A stretch of 23,483 bases of DNA. It comes from an uncultured Eubacteriales bacterium. GTDB taxonomy: Bacteria; Bacillota; Clostridia; Oscillospirales; Acutalibacteraceae. The position numbers and the translations under genes were made by a program. Under the pieces are notes generated by a model. It worked only from the letters and a program-made list of their open reading frames with translations, ran no database searches and was not told the origin of the DNA. Below are positions 1 to 8,524 of this stretch, piece after piece; the first letter of the stretch is position 1, and the number at the start of each line of letters is the position of its first letter. The stretch is taken from NCBI GenBank assembly GCA_900321195.1, contig ONVG01000005.1, forward strand, positions 1 through 23,483, read 5' to 3'.

Positions 1-1520
1 ACATATATTCCGTTCATAACGGGTATGTTAAGGAACATCTGACAAACAAGTCCGACAACGAGCGAAACATAAAGTATGAAGCCGGCAACACCGTTTGCGC
101 CGAAAAGTGCGCTTTCCATGTCACGCCTTCGCAGTGACGAGAAAATATTTGTTATCATCGCAAAGGCTATGGTTACAAAGCCTATTACTACAGAACCGTA
201 GATTATAAGGTTTATCGAGTCAGGCTCCATTACCTCTATAAGCTTTCCTTTAGTTCCGAAAAGTGCCTGATGTACGGGAGTGAGTACTTCCTCAAAGCCG
301 AACACAGAGCCGTACAGGAAGCCGAATACCATTCCTGCTATTCCGCAGGGGATGAGTATTTTTCCTATTTCCATTTTCTTGAACTTATACATCAATGCGC
401 CTGCAAGCGCTACTATGAAGCCCTGTCCCATGTCGCCGAACATTATTCCGAAGAATATCGTATATGTTATGGCGACGAATATAGTCGGGTCTGTTTCGTT
501 GTAGCAGGGCATGCCGTACATCTTTACATAGAATTCATAAAGACGGAAGAACGGCAGATTTTTGAGCATGACAGGCGGAGAATGCTTTAATTCATCCTTG
601 CCGTCGCTGAGAGAGTATTCTATACTCTTTATTTTGTCAAGCTCTTTTGTGAAATATTTTTCTTTGTCTGCCGGTATCCAGCCCACAAGTATAAAGTTCT
701 TGTGGTACTTGTAGACATGGCGCTTTATCTCATTGAATGCGTCCATTTCTTCAAGCTTGCTGTAGTGCATAAGACATTTGTCTTTTTCCTTTTTCCAGAA
801 GCTGTCTATCTTCTTTTCGATACCTTCAAGCTCATTTTCATAGCCTTCAAGCTCCTTTTCAAGCTTCTTCATGTAATCATCGGGAGTGCCTGATATCGGA
901 GGAATCTCCAGCCTTTCAAAGTAGAGAGAGGAGAATATACGGTCGATATCCTCTTTTTGTTCGGGTATAGTGAAATATGCGCCCCAGTAATGGGTATCAT
1001 CATTTGTGAACGGGAAGAAAAGCGCAAACTGGTTATCGGAGAACTGTGAGAGTTTATCATAGCTTTCCTTTGGCAGACGGCCGAAATTGGGTGTTATGAA
1101 ACGGCAGTCATTTATCTGCGAGAAATCTATATCACAGCCTGCAAAATGTTCTACCTGTTCGAGAGTTCTCTTGCAGGAGTCGATATCCTGTTCGAGTTTA
1201 AGCTTTTTGTTTACCATAGATTCCGTTTCGGAAACGAAATAAGCGATATATTCTATCGTTTCATCGGTACTGATGCTTTTTTGCTCAGATTCTGTATATT
1301 CAAGCTTAAAGCCCGCAAGGTCGGCGGAATTTTTCAGCTGCTGCATTGGAGCAGAGTAAGGATTTTTTGTGCTCAGCGGCAGGAAGTTTTTTGTATCGGA
1401 GTAAAACGACATAGCGTCATCGGGCTGGAAAACCTCAGACTCACCGCAGAAATCCACTACCTTGTCAAGCTCTGACATCATTCCGATTATGCTTATGGCT
1501 TTTACAGGTTTAACAGACAA
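1..1520 (-). CDS. ntpI: V-type ATP synthase subunit I, C-terminus cut by window edge
   Basis: Membrane stator subunit of the V/A-type rotary ATPase; with the K ring it forms the ion path through the membrane. About 506 codons are visible and the 3' end lies outside the window. The N-terminal half is cytosolic, with a charged coiled-coil stretch rich in K and E. The C-terminal half turns hydrophobic, with helices around TIFVAITYTILFGIMFGDMG and a GIAGMVFGFLYGSVFG stretch, as in the family. The start is a TTG at 1520 preceded by AAGGAGGTGATTTT, a near-perfect ribosome binding site at 7-base spacing; the first ATG in frame is 13 codons further in. It lies 18 bases after subunit C in the same operon. 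Family identity is confident; the symbol follows Enterococcus usage. Confidence 0.9.
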   Translation of the reverse strand, partial: MSVKPVKAISIIGMMSELDKVVDFCGESEVFQPDDAMSFYSDTKNFLPLSTKNPYSAPMQQLKNSADLAGFKLEYTESEQKSISTDETIEYIAYFVSETESMVNKKLKLEQDIDSCKRTLEQVEHFAGCDIDFSQINDCRFITPNFGRLPKESYDKLSQFSDNQFALFFPFTNDDTHYWGAYFTIPEQKEDIDRIFSSLYFERLEIPPISGTPDDYMKKLEKELEGYENELEGIEKKIDSFWKKEKDKCLMHYSKLEEMDAFNEIKRHVYKYHKNFILVGWIPADKEKYFTKELDKIKSIEYSLSDGKDELKHSPPVMLKNLPFFRLYEFYVKMYGMPCYNETDPTIFVAITYTIFFGIMFGDMGQGFIVALAGALMYKFKKMEIGKILIPCGIAGMVFGFLYGSVFGFEEVLTPVHQALFGTKGKLIEVMEPDSINLIIYGSVVIGFVTIAFAMITNIFSSLRRRDMESALFGANGVAGFILYVSLVVGLVCQMFLNIPVMNGIY

Positions 1521-1538
1521 AAAATCACCTCCTTATAA

Positions 1539-2573
1539 TTATCTGACGGGCAGCCTTAGCTTCTCGTCAACAGACAGACCGTAGCGTGTTGCTTCGATTA
1601 TATTTACTATATTGTGCAGCTCTATCTCCTTCAGATATACATAGGATATCATAACGATAGTCGGGTTCGGAGAAAGGCGCAGATGATGCTTACAGTAAAT
1701 ATTACGCATAGCGTCGGTTATCTGATTTGGACTGCTGTATTGCAGCTTTGACATCAGCTTTCCTATATAGGAATTCCTTGCAAGCTCCAGAACGTCCTTT
1801 GCGCTGTCGGCATCGCACATTTCTTCAAGAGCTTTTTTAGGGAGCTTTCCGTAGGGGAGAAGCATTTCCTTTATTTTTTCAGGCTCAAAGCTGTAATATT
1901 TTTTCAGACGCAAAATTCTTGAAAGATTTTCAAAGTCGAGCATTGCCATAAAAATATCTTTAAGCTCTTTTTGCTCGGTCTTGCCCTTTGCCTTTGACAT
2001 TGCCTCAATGGCTGAACCGTAGTTATTTTTATTGAGCGCAAGCTCGATCTCGGAGATCTTTATTTTTTCGTTTTCACGGGGTCTGAATTCCTTGAGAACG
2101 GAAAAATACTTTGTACTGCGAAGGTTAGTAAGAAGATCGTCATAGGAGCGTGACCTGGCTATCCTGCCGAAGCTTATATCCGCAAATTTATCAAGTGAAA
2201 GCGGCATAGAATAAGCGTAATCCTCAGGCTTGTTGATGTTGAGAAGCATCAGATATCGGATTATCTGTTCTATTTCCATCTTTGAGATGATAAAATCCGA
2301 AAAAGCGACTGAATTATCAGAGGTATATCTTGAAAGAGAATATATATCAAGATACAGCTCCTGTTTCAGCAAGGGTTCAAGCTGACCTCTGTGGATATCG
2401 CCCTCAACAAGACCTGCGAGCGCTTTGCCGTAGGATGTCCTTGTTTTGAGGTATGAAGCTATTTCGGGAACGGTCCTGCATTCAGCCAACTGGCGGTAGT
2501 CACTGTCCTTCAGGGATCTTCCGTACATTGCGCGCGCTTTTGCAAGCACTGCATTTGAAGATTTTGAAGACAT
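1539..2573 (-). CDS. ntpC: V-type ATP synthase subunit C
   Basis: Subunit C (AC39 / subunit d family) is the funnel-shaped link that seats the central shaft on the membrane K ring. At 344 residues it has the usual family length. It is all-helical and soluble by appearance, and opens with SSNAVLAKARAMYGRSL, typical of this family's N-terminus. The start ATG at 2573 has a weak GGTGAG site upstream. It begins 17 bases after the stalk-like gene and ends 18 bases before subunit I, so translation may be partly coupled. No defects are seen. Confidence 0.9.
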   Translation of the reverse strand: MSSKSSNAVLAKARAMYGRSLKDSDYRQLAECRTVPEIASYLKTRTSYGKALAGLVEGDIHRGQLEPLLKQELYLDIYSLSRYTSDNSVAFSDFIISKMEIEQIIRYLMLLNINKPEDYAYSMPLSLDKFADISFGRIARSRSYDDLLTNLRSTKYFSVLKEFRPRENEKIKISEIELALNKNNYGSAIEAMSKAKGKTEQKELKDIFMAMLDFENLSRILRLKKYYSFEPEKIKEMLLPYGKLPKKALEEMCDADSAKDVLELARNSYIGKLMSKLQYSSPNQITDAMRNIYCKHHLRLSPNPTIVMISYVYLKEIELHNIVNIIEATRYGLSVDEKLRLPVR

Positions 2574-2590
2574 AAAAACTCACCGATCCT

Positions 2591-2902
2591 TTAGCCGTCT
2601 GTAACTCCTGCGACAATGCTTTCCACCCACTTGTCACCGTTTTTTGCATAGGTGTTTTCAAGCTCTTTGATGATAGCGCTGTCACGTTCTTCAATGACCT
2701 TCATGTAGTCGTCCGCTTTTTTCTGAGCGGACTGTTGGTTGATCGCGATACGCTTTTTGGCGCGTTCGAGGTAGTCGTTTTTGATACGCTCTTTTTTACG
2801 AAGTATATGCTGTTCATAATCGAGCTTATTTTGCTGAGCCTCGTCTGTCATATCGCGTGCCTTCTTGTCCATTTCGACAATTTTAGCGATCATGTCCTCC
2901 AA
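2591..2902 (-). CDS. V-type ATPase peripheral-stalk-like coiled-coil subunit (G/H type)
   Basis: A 103-residue protein made almost entirely of charged helix (runs of K, E, D, Q, with LRKKERIKNDYLERAKKR in the middle), ending in a short hydrophobic VESIVAGVTDG tail. This fits the small coiled-coil partner of subunit E in the peripheral stalk that holds the V-type ATPase head still. The assignment rests on shape and on being first in an operon with subunits C and I; such short coiled coils cannot be assigned by residues alone. I chose the TTG at 2902 because an AAGGGGGTG site lies 8 bases upstream. The ATG at 2893 has GGAGG only 2 bases away, too close to serve. Confidence 0.72.
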   Translation of the reverse strand: MEDMIAKIVEMDKKARDMTDEAQQNKLDYEQHILRKKERIKNDYLERAKKRIAINQQSAQKKADDYMKVIEERDSAIIKELENTYAKNGDKWVESIVAGVTDG

Positions 2903-2970
2903 AATTATGACACCCCCTTTGATAGAAAGCGCAGGCGGTAATAATTTTTATCACCTGTTTTACAACCATA

Positions 2971-2999
2971 ATTATACTCCTTATTCCATTGATTTACAA
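2971..2999 (-). promoter_or_regulatory. Promoter of the V-type ATPase operon
   Basis: TTGTAA (-35, 2994-2999) and TATAAT (-10, 2971-2976) are separated by 17 bases, about 70 bases before the first operon gene. The -10 is a perfect match to the sigma-A consensus. It sits just after the terminator of the upstream operon, which supports a transcription start here. Confidence 0.7.
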
Positions 3000-3029
3000 G
3001 TGACAAATCAGATAAAGTGACGGGCGGCA

Positions 3030-3074
3030 AAAGAAAAAACGGGTACGGAGAACTCATATGAGTCACCGTACCCG
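3030..3074 (-). terminator. Rho-independent terminator of the ireB operon
   Basis: CGGGTACGG (3040-3048) pairs perfectly with CCGTACCCG (3066-3074). Inside lies a second palindrome, ACTCATATGAGT (3052-3063), so the hairpin is an outer 9-bp stem, a small internal loop and an inner stem. Read on the minus strand it is followed by GTTTTTTCTTTT. It lies about 110 bases past the stop of the conserved unknown gene. Confidence 0.85.
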
Positions 3075-3185
3075 TAATTTCGGATATAATATTTTTCAAA
3101 GCCGTGAAGTCATCCGTAAGATGAGTTTTGCAGTAAAAGTACGAGCTGCCAAAGTGATAGGCATTGGACTTTTATCTTTTACCTG

Positions 3186-3476
3186 TCAGGAATTTTTTAA
3201 GGACTTCTGGAGCCATACGCATCCGAGGTCAAGCGCAAGGAACAGGTTTGGCTTTTCACCTGTTTTAATGATAGCTTTTCTCTGACTTATATCAGGGTCA
3301 GTACTCATAAGCTTTACAAAGACCTTATCTGCGATCTCTAAATCTCCCGAATTCTGCTTTGATTTTATCTCCAGCTTTACAACGAACTTGTCTTTCATGT
3401 CACCGTAATAAATTACGTCGCCGCATCTTACGAGCGGTTTTCCCTTGTAACTGAAAAACGTACTCTTTTCAGCCAT
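3186..3476 (-). CDS. Conserved protein of unknown function, ireB neighbour
   Basis: A 96-residue soluble protein opening MAEKSTFFSYKGKPLVRCGD. I recall similar small proteins in other Ruminococcaceae but know no function. It looks mixed alpha/beta, with alternating hydrophobic strands (VIYYGD, FVVKLEI, ADKVFVKLM), a basic patch (SQRKAIIKTGEK) and a C-terminal amphipathic helix (LFLALDLGCVWLQKSL). There are no membrane segments and no metal-binding cysteine pairs. I start it at the ATG at 3476, six bases after GGAGG; a GTG two codons upstream overlaps that site and is less likely. It follows ireB closely in the same operon. It is not the DUF1292 (YrzB) protein that accompanies IreB in Bacillus. 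Confidence 0.8.
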   Translation of the reverse strand: MAEKSTFFSYKGKPLVRCGDVIYYGDMKDKFVVKLEIKSKQNSGDLEIADKVFVKLMSTDPDISQRKAIIKTGEKPNLFLALDLGCVWLQKSLKNS

Positions 3477-3504
3477 AATCACCCTCCGTTTCTTGTTTGT
3501 ATGA

Positions 3505-3750
3505 TCATGATTTGAGATAGTTCTTTAAAAGGATCTCCAAAAGATCATATCTGTCTACCTTGCGAATCAGAGATCTCGCATTTTTGTGAGTGGTGATATA
3601 TGTCGGATCTTCAGACAAGATATAACCTACTATCTGATTGATGGGATTATACCCCTTTTCTTCAAGTGCGTTATATACAGTTTTGAGCATCGACTTTACT
3701 TCTTCTTCACGATTGTCCGATATTGAAAATATCATTGTCTTATCATGCAC
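3505..3750 (-). CDS. ireB: IreB family regulatory phosphoprotein (UPF0297)
   Basis: An 81-residue protein with the UPF0297 core: NALEEKGYNPINQIVGYILS, then DPTYITTHKNARSLIRKVDR and a C-terminal LLKNYL. In Enterococcus, IreB is a negative regulator of cephalosporin resistance and is phosphorylated by the Ser/Thr kinase IreK on N-terminal threonines; here T5 (MHDKTMIF) is a plausible equivalent. The start is GTG at 3750, with GGAGGTG upstream at suitable spacing. In Bacillus-like genomes it sits with alaS, ruvX and yrzB, but here it is followed by a different small unknown gene. Length and motifs are as expected. Confidence 0.92.
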   Translation of the reverse strand: MHDKTMIFSISDNREEEVKSMLKTVYNALEEKGYNPINQIVGYILSEDPTYITTHKNARSLIRKVDRYDLLEILLKNYLKS

Positions 3751-3772
3751 TTATACCACCTCCATATTAGCT

Positions 3773-3801
3773 ATTTTAACACAAGCTTTATTGAATTACA
3801 A
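3773..3801 (-). promoter_or_regulatory. Promoter of the ireB operon
   Basis: TTGTAA (3796-3801) and TAAAAT (3773-3778) with a 17-base spacer lie just upstream of the GTG start. The same TTGTAA -35 is used by the V-ATPase operon promoter next door. Confidence 0.65.
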
Positions 3802-3901
3802 TAGAATTTTATTAATTTTAGTTATAAATTCGTGTCAGTCAATTTTTTTGTACATATTAGCATATACAAAAATCACTTTTTGGCGGTATAGCTTACAAAA
3901 A

Positions 3902-6206
3902 TCACTGTATCATGTTCGGGACAACAACATTTATATCATTGAGATTTGATATTATTTTATTGATTATTTCCTGTACCTCGGCTGAGGAGAGAGTTCTTTC
4001 GTTTGATGAGAATTCAAAACGAACAGTCATTCTGTGGATAGTGTCTGTGTCGTAGGTGTCGATAACGCCCGTACCCTTGAGTATATCGAAGCCCTTATTT
4101 TCCCAGCATTTTCTGAGGTCGGAGTAGAATATATCTTTCGGGAGGTCAAGGCTCAGGTCATAGTCTATTGACGGATATTTTGAAGGCTCGTCATATACTA
4201 TTCCGTTGTCCTTGCTTTCAGCGAACATGTCAACATCTATCTCGGCGAATACGATATTTGCCTTCTTGTCGATATTTTTGTTTACAACGGGATGTACTAT
4301 GCCCATAATGCCGATATCCCTGCCGTCAAGAATTATCTTGTTGAGATTTACGGGATGCTCATAGCTGTGTGAAGGCTCTGCGCGGACAAATTCGGGTTCT
4401 GCGTGTTTTATGTCGGAAGCCAGTGCAGCGATGATATCACGAAGTCTGAAATAGAGTGTTTTTATATCGGATGTCTTGCTGAACAGTGTTACAGCAAGTT
4501 TTTTATGCTCTATGCAGAGACCGTTTTCATCAACGCCGTTTATAACTCTGCCTATCTCGAATATACCGAATTCGGGAGCGTATGAAACATTTGATTTTAT
4601 CTGACAAAGCTGTGTGGGTATCATTGAATTTCTGAGAGTTTCAATGTTCGGGTTCGTAGCATTTGCAAGCTTGATGTTGGGCTCTATTTCAATGCCGAGT
4701 GCTTTAAGCTCATCGTTGTATGCCCATACGTAAGAATGTACCTCATGCAGAGCGAAGCGCTTTACAAGCAGGTCTTTCATTTTTTCTTCGTTTGTTTTAA
4801 CGGCTGTCATTCTGACAGGGTAAAGGGGAGAACGGGTAGTATTGACTTCAAAGTTGTCATAGCCGTAAATTCTGGTTATTTCCTCGATTATGTCGGCATT
4901 CATTGTAACGTCCTTTGTTATTCTCCATGAAGGAACGTCAACGGTGTATTTTCCGTTTTCATAAACTGCCTTGAAGCCAAGACCTGTGAGAGTCTTTATT
5001 ATAGTTTCGGAGTCTATCTTTATTCCTGTGTATCTGTCAACAAAGCTCTGGTCAAAGCTGAGTGTTACAGGCGGGAATTTCTCTGCATATTCATCTGTCA
5101 GTCTTGAAACGACCTTTGCGCCGCTGTCATATTTTTTGAGGAGATAGAGGAAACGTCCGATAGCAGGAACAGTCATTTCAGGGTCAAGACTCTTTTCGTA
5201 TCTCATTGAAGCGTCTGTTCTGTGTGAAAGGCGTACAGTTGATTTTCTTACGGAAGCCGCGTCAAAGTTTGCGGATTCAAGGGTAAGAGTTGTGGTATCC
5301 TCGACTATCTCAGAGTCAAGACCGCCCATGATGCCTGCGATAGCAACAGGTGTATTGTCGTTGCATATCATAAGGGTATTTTCATCAATGTTTCTTTCAA
5401 CGCCGTCGAGTGTCTTGAATGTGAAAGGTGTGTCGAAACGCTTTATTCTTATTTTTTCTACCTTTCTTGAATCAAATGCATGCATGGGCTGACCCATTTC
5501 AAGCATGAGATAGTTTGTAAGGTCGGCAAGGAAGTTTATCGCCCTCATGCCGCAGTAGTAAAGTCTTATCCTTATGTTTACGGGACTGATGCTCCTGCTG
5601 ATGTTCTCTACCTTTATGGTGCTGTATCTTTTGCAAAGCTTGTCCTCTATCTTCATGTCTACAGAGGGGAGGTCATCATATACAGAAAGCTCGTCAACAT
5701 CAAGCGGTTTGAGTTCTCTGCCTGCAAGCGCAGCAAATTCTCTTGCTATTCCGTAGTGTCCCCAAAGGTCAGGACGGTTTGTGAGGGATTTGTTATCGAC
5801 CTCAAAGATTATATCGTCAACGTCGTATATAGTTTTGATGTCTGTTCCGAGCGGTACATCATCTGTTATTTCCATTATGCCTGAGTTGTCGTCGCTTATG
5901 CCTATTTCAGACTCTCCGCAGCACATACCGTATGAAGTATAGCCTGCAAGCTCTCTTGGAGCTATCGTTATTTCGCCTAAGCTCACCGCTGCCTGTGTCA
6001 ACTTTAAGAAGATGGAGCTTTCTTGATTTCGGGTGTTCCTCGACCGATTTTATTTCAGCAACGACTATTCCCGATATATCGCTGCCCTTAAAGAATATAT
6101 CATTTTCGACCTCTGCTGTTGAGAGTGAAAATCTGTGTATAAGGTCTACCTTGTCAAGACCGCTGAGGTCTACAAAGTCCTCTATCCAATTCATTGATAA
6201 CAGCAT
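3902..6206 (-). pseudogene. pheT: Phenylalanyl-tRNA synthetase beta subunit, broken by an internal out-of-frame deletion
   Basis: PheT is the large subunit of the (alpha-beta)2 enzyme that charges tRNA-Phe; it carries the editing site and tRNA contacts. The reading begins at ATG 6206, 9 bases after AAAGGAGG, and runs normally for about 74 residues to HPKSRKLHLLKVDTGSG, then goes out of frame and stops at 5907. The rest resumes in another frame at AVSLGEITIAPRELAGYTSYGM, continues through the B3/B4 editing region, B5 and the C-terminal anticodon-binding domain (PSKYPSIDYDLSLDLP), and stops at 3902. By comparison with the family, about 26 residues of the OB-fold tRNA-binding domain, including the CGAPN motif, are absent. 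The frames differ such that the lost length must be 2 modulo 3 (about 77 or 80 bases). The gene is normally essential, so an assembly error or a second copy elsewhere should be considered. Confidence 0.88.
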
Positions 6207-6221
6207 ATTTTCCTGCCTCCT

Positions 6222-7274
6222 TTATTCATCGTCCGTGAACTGTGAAAGTGATCTGAGACTTCCGCTGTTCAGGTCTCTTATGTCCTTTATTTCGTACTTC
6301 ATCATAGCAAGTCTTGTAAGACCAAGACCGAATGCGAAGCCTGTGTATTCATCGGGGTCAATGCCGCCTTCACGGAGAACATTCGGATGTATCATACCGC
6401 AGGGACAAAGCTCCAGCCATCCGCTGTGCTTACATGACGGACAGCCCTCGCCGCCGCAGATAAGACAGCTTATATCAAGCTCAAATCCGGGTTCGACAAA
6501 GGGGAAGAAGCCGGGGCGGAGTCTTACGTTTATATCCTTTCTGAATACCTCGGAAAGCATTGTTTTCATAAAGTATATAAGATTTGAAATGGATATATCC
6601 TTATCTACCATAACGCCTTCCATCTGGAAGAATGTATTCTCGTGGCAAGCGTCAGTTGCTTCATTACGGAAGCATCTGCCGGGGAATATAGCTCTTATCG
6701 GAGTACCGTTCTTTATAAGGTCGGGACCGTATTTTCTGAGAATAGCATTCTGTGCGGCTGATGTCTGTGATTTGAGGAGCTGACCGTTTTCGAGATAGTA
6801 AGTATCCTGCATATCTCTTGCCGGATGATGCTTGGGGATATTGAGAGATTCAAAGCATTCATAGTCTGTTACTACCTCGGAATAGTCCTCGACAGTAAAG
6901 CCCATTGACTTGAATATAGTTTCGCACTGTCTTTGTACGAGAGTTATCGGGTGATATGAACCGCACTCGTATTTGGAAGGTGCAGAGATATCGAATACAG
7001 GCATAGACTTTATTTCATGTTCTACCTGAAGCTTTTTGAGTTCCTCTGCCTTCTTCTCGATCATTTCGGCAGAAAATTCCTTGAGCTTGTTGACATCTGC
7101 GCCGAAAGCCTTTTTCTGCTCGGCTGCAAGGTCCTTCATGCCTTTGAGAAGTGAAGTTATACTTCCCTTTTTTCCAAGATATCCGACTCTTAGCTTATCA
7201 AGCTCTAAAAGGTCGGATACGTTTGAAAGCTTGCTTTCAATTTCCTCTTTCATTTTCAAAATTTTCTCGTCCAT
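6222..7274 (-). CDS. pheS: Phenylalanyl-tRNA synthetase alpha subunit
   Basis: Catalytic subunit of the enzyme that attaches phenylalanine to tRNA-Phe. The 350 residues are full length. An N-terminal coiled coil (about 1-90) precedes a class II core: motif 1 region HPARDMQDTYY (150-160), motif 2 FRNEATDACHENTFFQMEG (202-220) and motif 3 GLGLTRLAM (316-324). A cysteine cluster (C270, C273, C278, C281, C290, C292) lies between motifs 2 and 3, in a place where many Firmicute PheS proteins also carry cysteines. The ATG at 7274 is preceded by AGGAGG. It is first in the operon, 15 bases before pheT, under a T-box leader. Confidence 0.96.
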   Translation of the reverse strand: MDEKILKMKEEIESKLSNVSDLLELDKLRVGYLGKKGSITSLLKGMKDLAAEQKKAFGADVNKLKEFSAEMIEKKAEELKKLQVEHEIKSMPVFDISAPSKYECGSYHPITLVQRQCETIFKSMGFTVEDYSEVVTDYECFESLNIPKHHPARDMQDTYYLENGQLLKSQTSAAQNAILRKYGPDLIKNGTPIRAIFPGRCFRNEATDACHENTFFQMEGVMVDKDISISNLIYFMKTMLSEVFRKDINVRLRPGFFPFVEPGFELDISCLICGGEGCPSCKHSGWLELCPCGMIHPNVLREGGIDPDEYTGFAFGLGLTRLAMMKYEIKDIRDLNSGSLRSLSQFTDDE

Positions 7275-7300
7275 ATTTACCTCCTGAATAAAAATATTCC

Positions 7301-7566
7301 TTTAAATAAAAAGTCCCTGCGTCATAACAACGCAGGGACGAAAAAGCTTATTTCGCGGTACCACCCTGATTTTTGCAAAAAGCAAACACCTCGTATGTGA
7401 ATAACGACACAAACCGTCACCGCTTAATCCTTAGAGTTTCGGCGGCGCCGCTCGGAAGTGAACTTCATCAAAGCGAAAAGCGACCCGTTTTCAGCCGATG
7501 GCGGATCTTCTCTGCTGCTTTTCATTCTATGACTACTCTCTTCGTCTTAGCGTTTATTTGAATGTA
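7301..7566 (-). promoter_or_regulatory. T-box leader of pheST with its terminator
   Basis: A tRNA-sensing leader: uncharged tRNA-Phe should stabilise the antiterminator and allow pheST transcription. The T-box core AGGGTGGTACCGCG lies at 7354-7367. It is followed by a 9-bp terminator hairpin, GTCCCTGCG (7313-7321) with CGCAGGGAC (7331-7339), and TTTTTATTT on the minus strand. Upstream is a long stem I region. A UUC codon followed by A (7460-7462, minus strand) is a good candidate for the Phe specifier, though I did not fold the whole stem. The 5' end is set by the promoter just upstream. Confidence 0.92.
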
Positions 7567-7572
7567 ATGACT

Positions 7573-7602
7573 ATTATAACATAGTATTCATGAAATTTTC
7601 AA
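7573..7602 (-). promoter_or_regulatory. Promoter of the pheST T-box transcript
   Basis: TTGAAA (7597-7602) and a perfect TATAAT (7573-7578) are spaced by 18 bases. The predicted start near 7566 falls just before the T-box stem I region. Confidence 0.72.
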
Positions 7603-7652
7603 GCCTTTGGATGCAATTTTTTTATATAAAAGTTTCGCGTGTCATATAGTAA

Positions 7653-7697
7653 AAACCGCAAATCGGGAGCACAGGCGATGTGCCGGTTATTTGCAGA
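7653..7697 (-). terminator. Terminator of the ABC ATPase gene
   Basis: On the minus strand GCAAAT (7689-7694) pairs with ATTTGC (7659-7664). A 4x4 internal loop and an inner stem closing on CAC/GTG follow, then GGTTTTTAC. The left arm overlaps the stop codon of the gene. Confidence 0.6.
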
Positions 7698-8481
7698 ATT
7701 CGGGGTATTTTTCGAGAGTTTCTTTCATTGTGCCGTCAAATATGACTTTTCCCTTTTGAAGATATATGCAGCGGTCACAAAAGTCCTGAATGTCTTTGTT
7801 GTGGCTTACATAAAGTACGGTTATGTTCCTCTTTATAAGCTCGTTTATTTTCGCTTTGCACTTTTTCTTGAAGTTTGAATCGCCTACGCTTAATGCTTCG
7901 TCTATTACTAATATGTCGGGATTGGTGTTTATATTTATGGCAAAACCGAGACGTACTCTCATACCTGATGAATACGTCCTTACAGGCTGGTCGATGTATT
8001 CGCCAAGCTCGGCAAATTCTATTGCCTTTTTCTCTATCTCGTCTATCTCGTTATCCTTCAGACCTAATACATAGCACTTGAAGCGTATGTTTTCGCGGCC
8101 TGTCATGTCGGCGGAAAAACCTGCGGTAAGCTCCAGAAGTGCCGATACTCGTCCGTTTACATATACCTCTCCGCTTGTAGGGAATGCAACACCTGTTATC
8201 ATTTTCAGAACAGTGGATTTTCCTGCGCCGTTTCGTCCGATTATTGCGACAGACTCGCCCTGATTTATCTTGAAGCTCACACCGTCAAGCGCCTTGTGGC
8301 GTTTGAATTTTTTTGAGTTGTAAAAAAGCGCACAGAACTGCTCACGGCTGTTTTTATAGAGCGTGTACACCTTTGTGACATTATCGAATACTATTATTGG
8401 TTCGTCACCGATCTTCTTAGGCTCGTTTTCCTTAGCGGCAGATGTTTCCTTGCTTTTTGCTTTATTGTCACTCATGTTCAT
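7687..8481 (-). CDS. ABC transporter ATP-binding protein, polysaccharide/teichoic acid export type
   Basis: A 264-residue ATPase resembling TagH/Wzt-type subunits that power export of cell-surface polymers through an ABC-2 permease. Visible motifs are Walker A GRNGAGKST (82-90), signature SSGMR (171-175), Walker B ILVIDEAL (190-197) and a switch histidine in VSHNKD (H227). The first 28 residues are a charged tail rich in K and E, not part of the fold. The long C-terminal carbohydrate-binding domain of some Wzt/TagH proteins is absent; the protein ends soon after the ATPase domain. The ATG at 8481 is only 4 bases from AAAGG, while the ATG at 8475 has better spacing, so the start may be two codons shorter. 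No permease gene lies on either side, which is unusual. It has its own promoter. Confidence 0.88.
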   Translation of the reverse strand: MNMSDNKAKSKETSAAKENEPKKIGDEPIIVFDNVTKVYTLYKNSREQFCALFYNSKKFKRHKALDGVSFKINQGESVAIIGRNGAGKSTVLKMITGVAFPTSGEVYVNGRVSALLELTAGFSADMTGRENIRFKCYVLGLKDNEIDEIEKKAIEFAELGEYIDQPVRTYSSGMRVRLGFAININTNPDILVIDEALSVGDSNFKKKCKAKINELIKRNITVLYVSHNKDIQDFCDRCIYLQKGKVIFDGTMKETLEKYPEFCK

Positions 8482-8524
8482 TTTCCTTTCAGAATGTCTT
8501 TAGATGAACCTTATATTAATGTAT

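Noticed and set aside
3039..3074. Palindrome ACTCATATGAGT as a stand-alone operator
   Set aside because: It is the inner part of the terminator stem CGGGTACGG/CCGTACCCG with a U tract on the minus strand, which explains it fully.
3902..6206. Programmed frameshifting as an explanation for the split pheT
   Set aside because: A simple slip would not supply the missing 26 or so conserved residues of the tRNA-binding domain, and no slippery sequence is seen at the junction.
5932..6783. Plus-strand open frame of 283 codons across the pheS-pheT junction
   Set aside because: It lies antisense to pheS and pheT, whose protein matches are clear; composition is serine/leucine-rich as expected of a mirror frame, and no ribosome binding site is seen.
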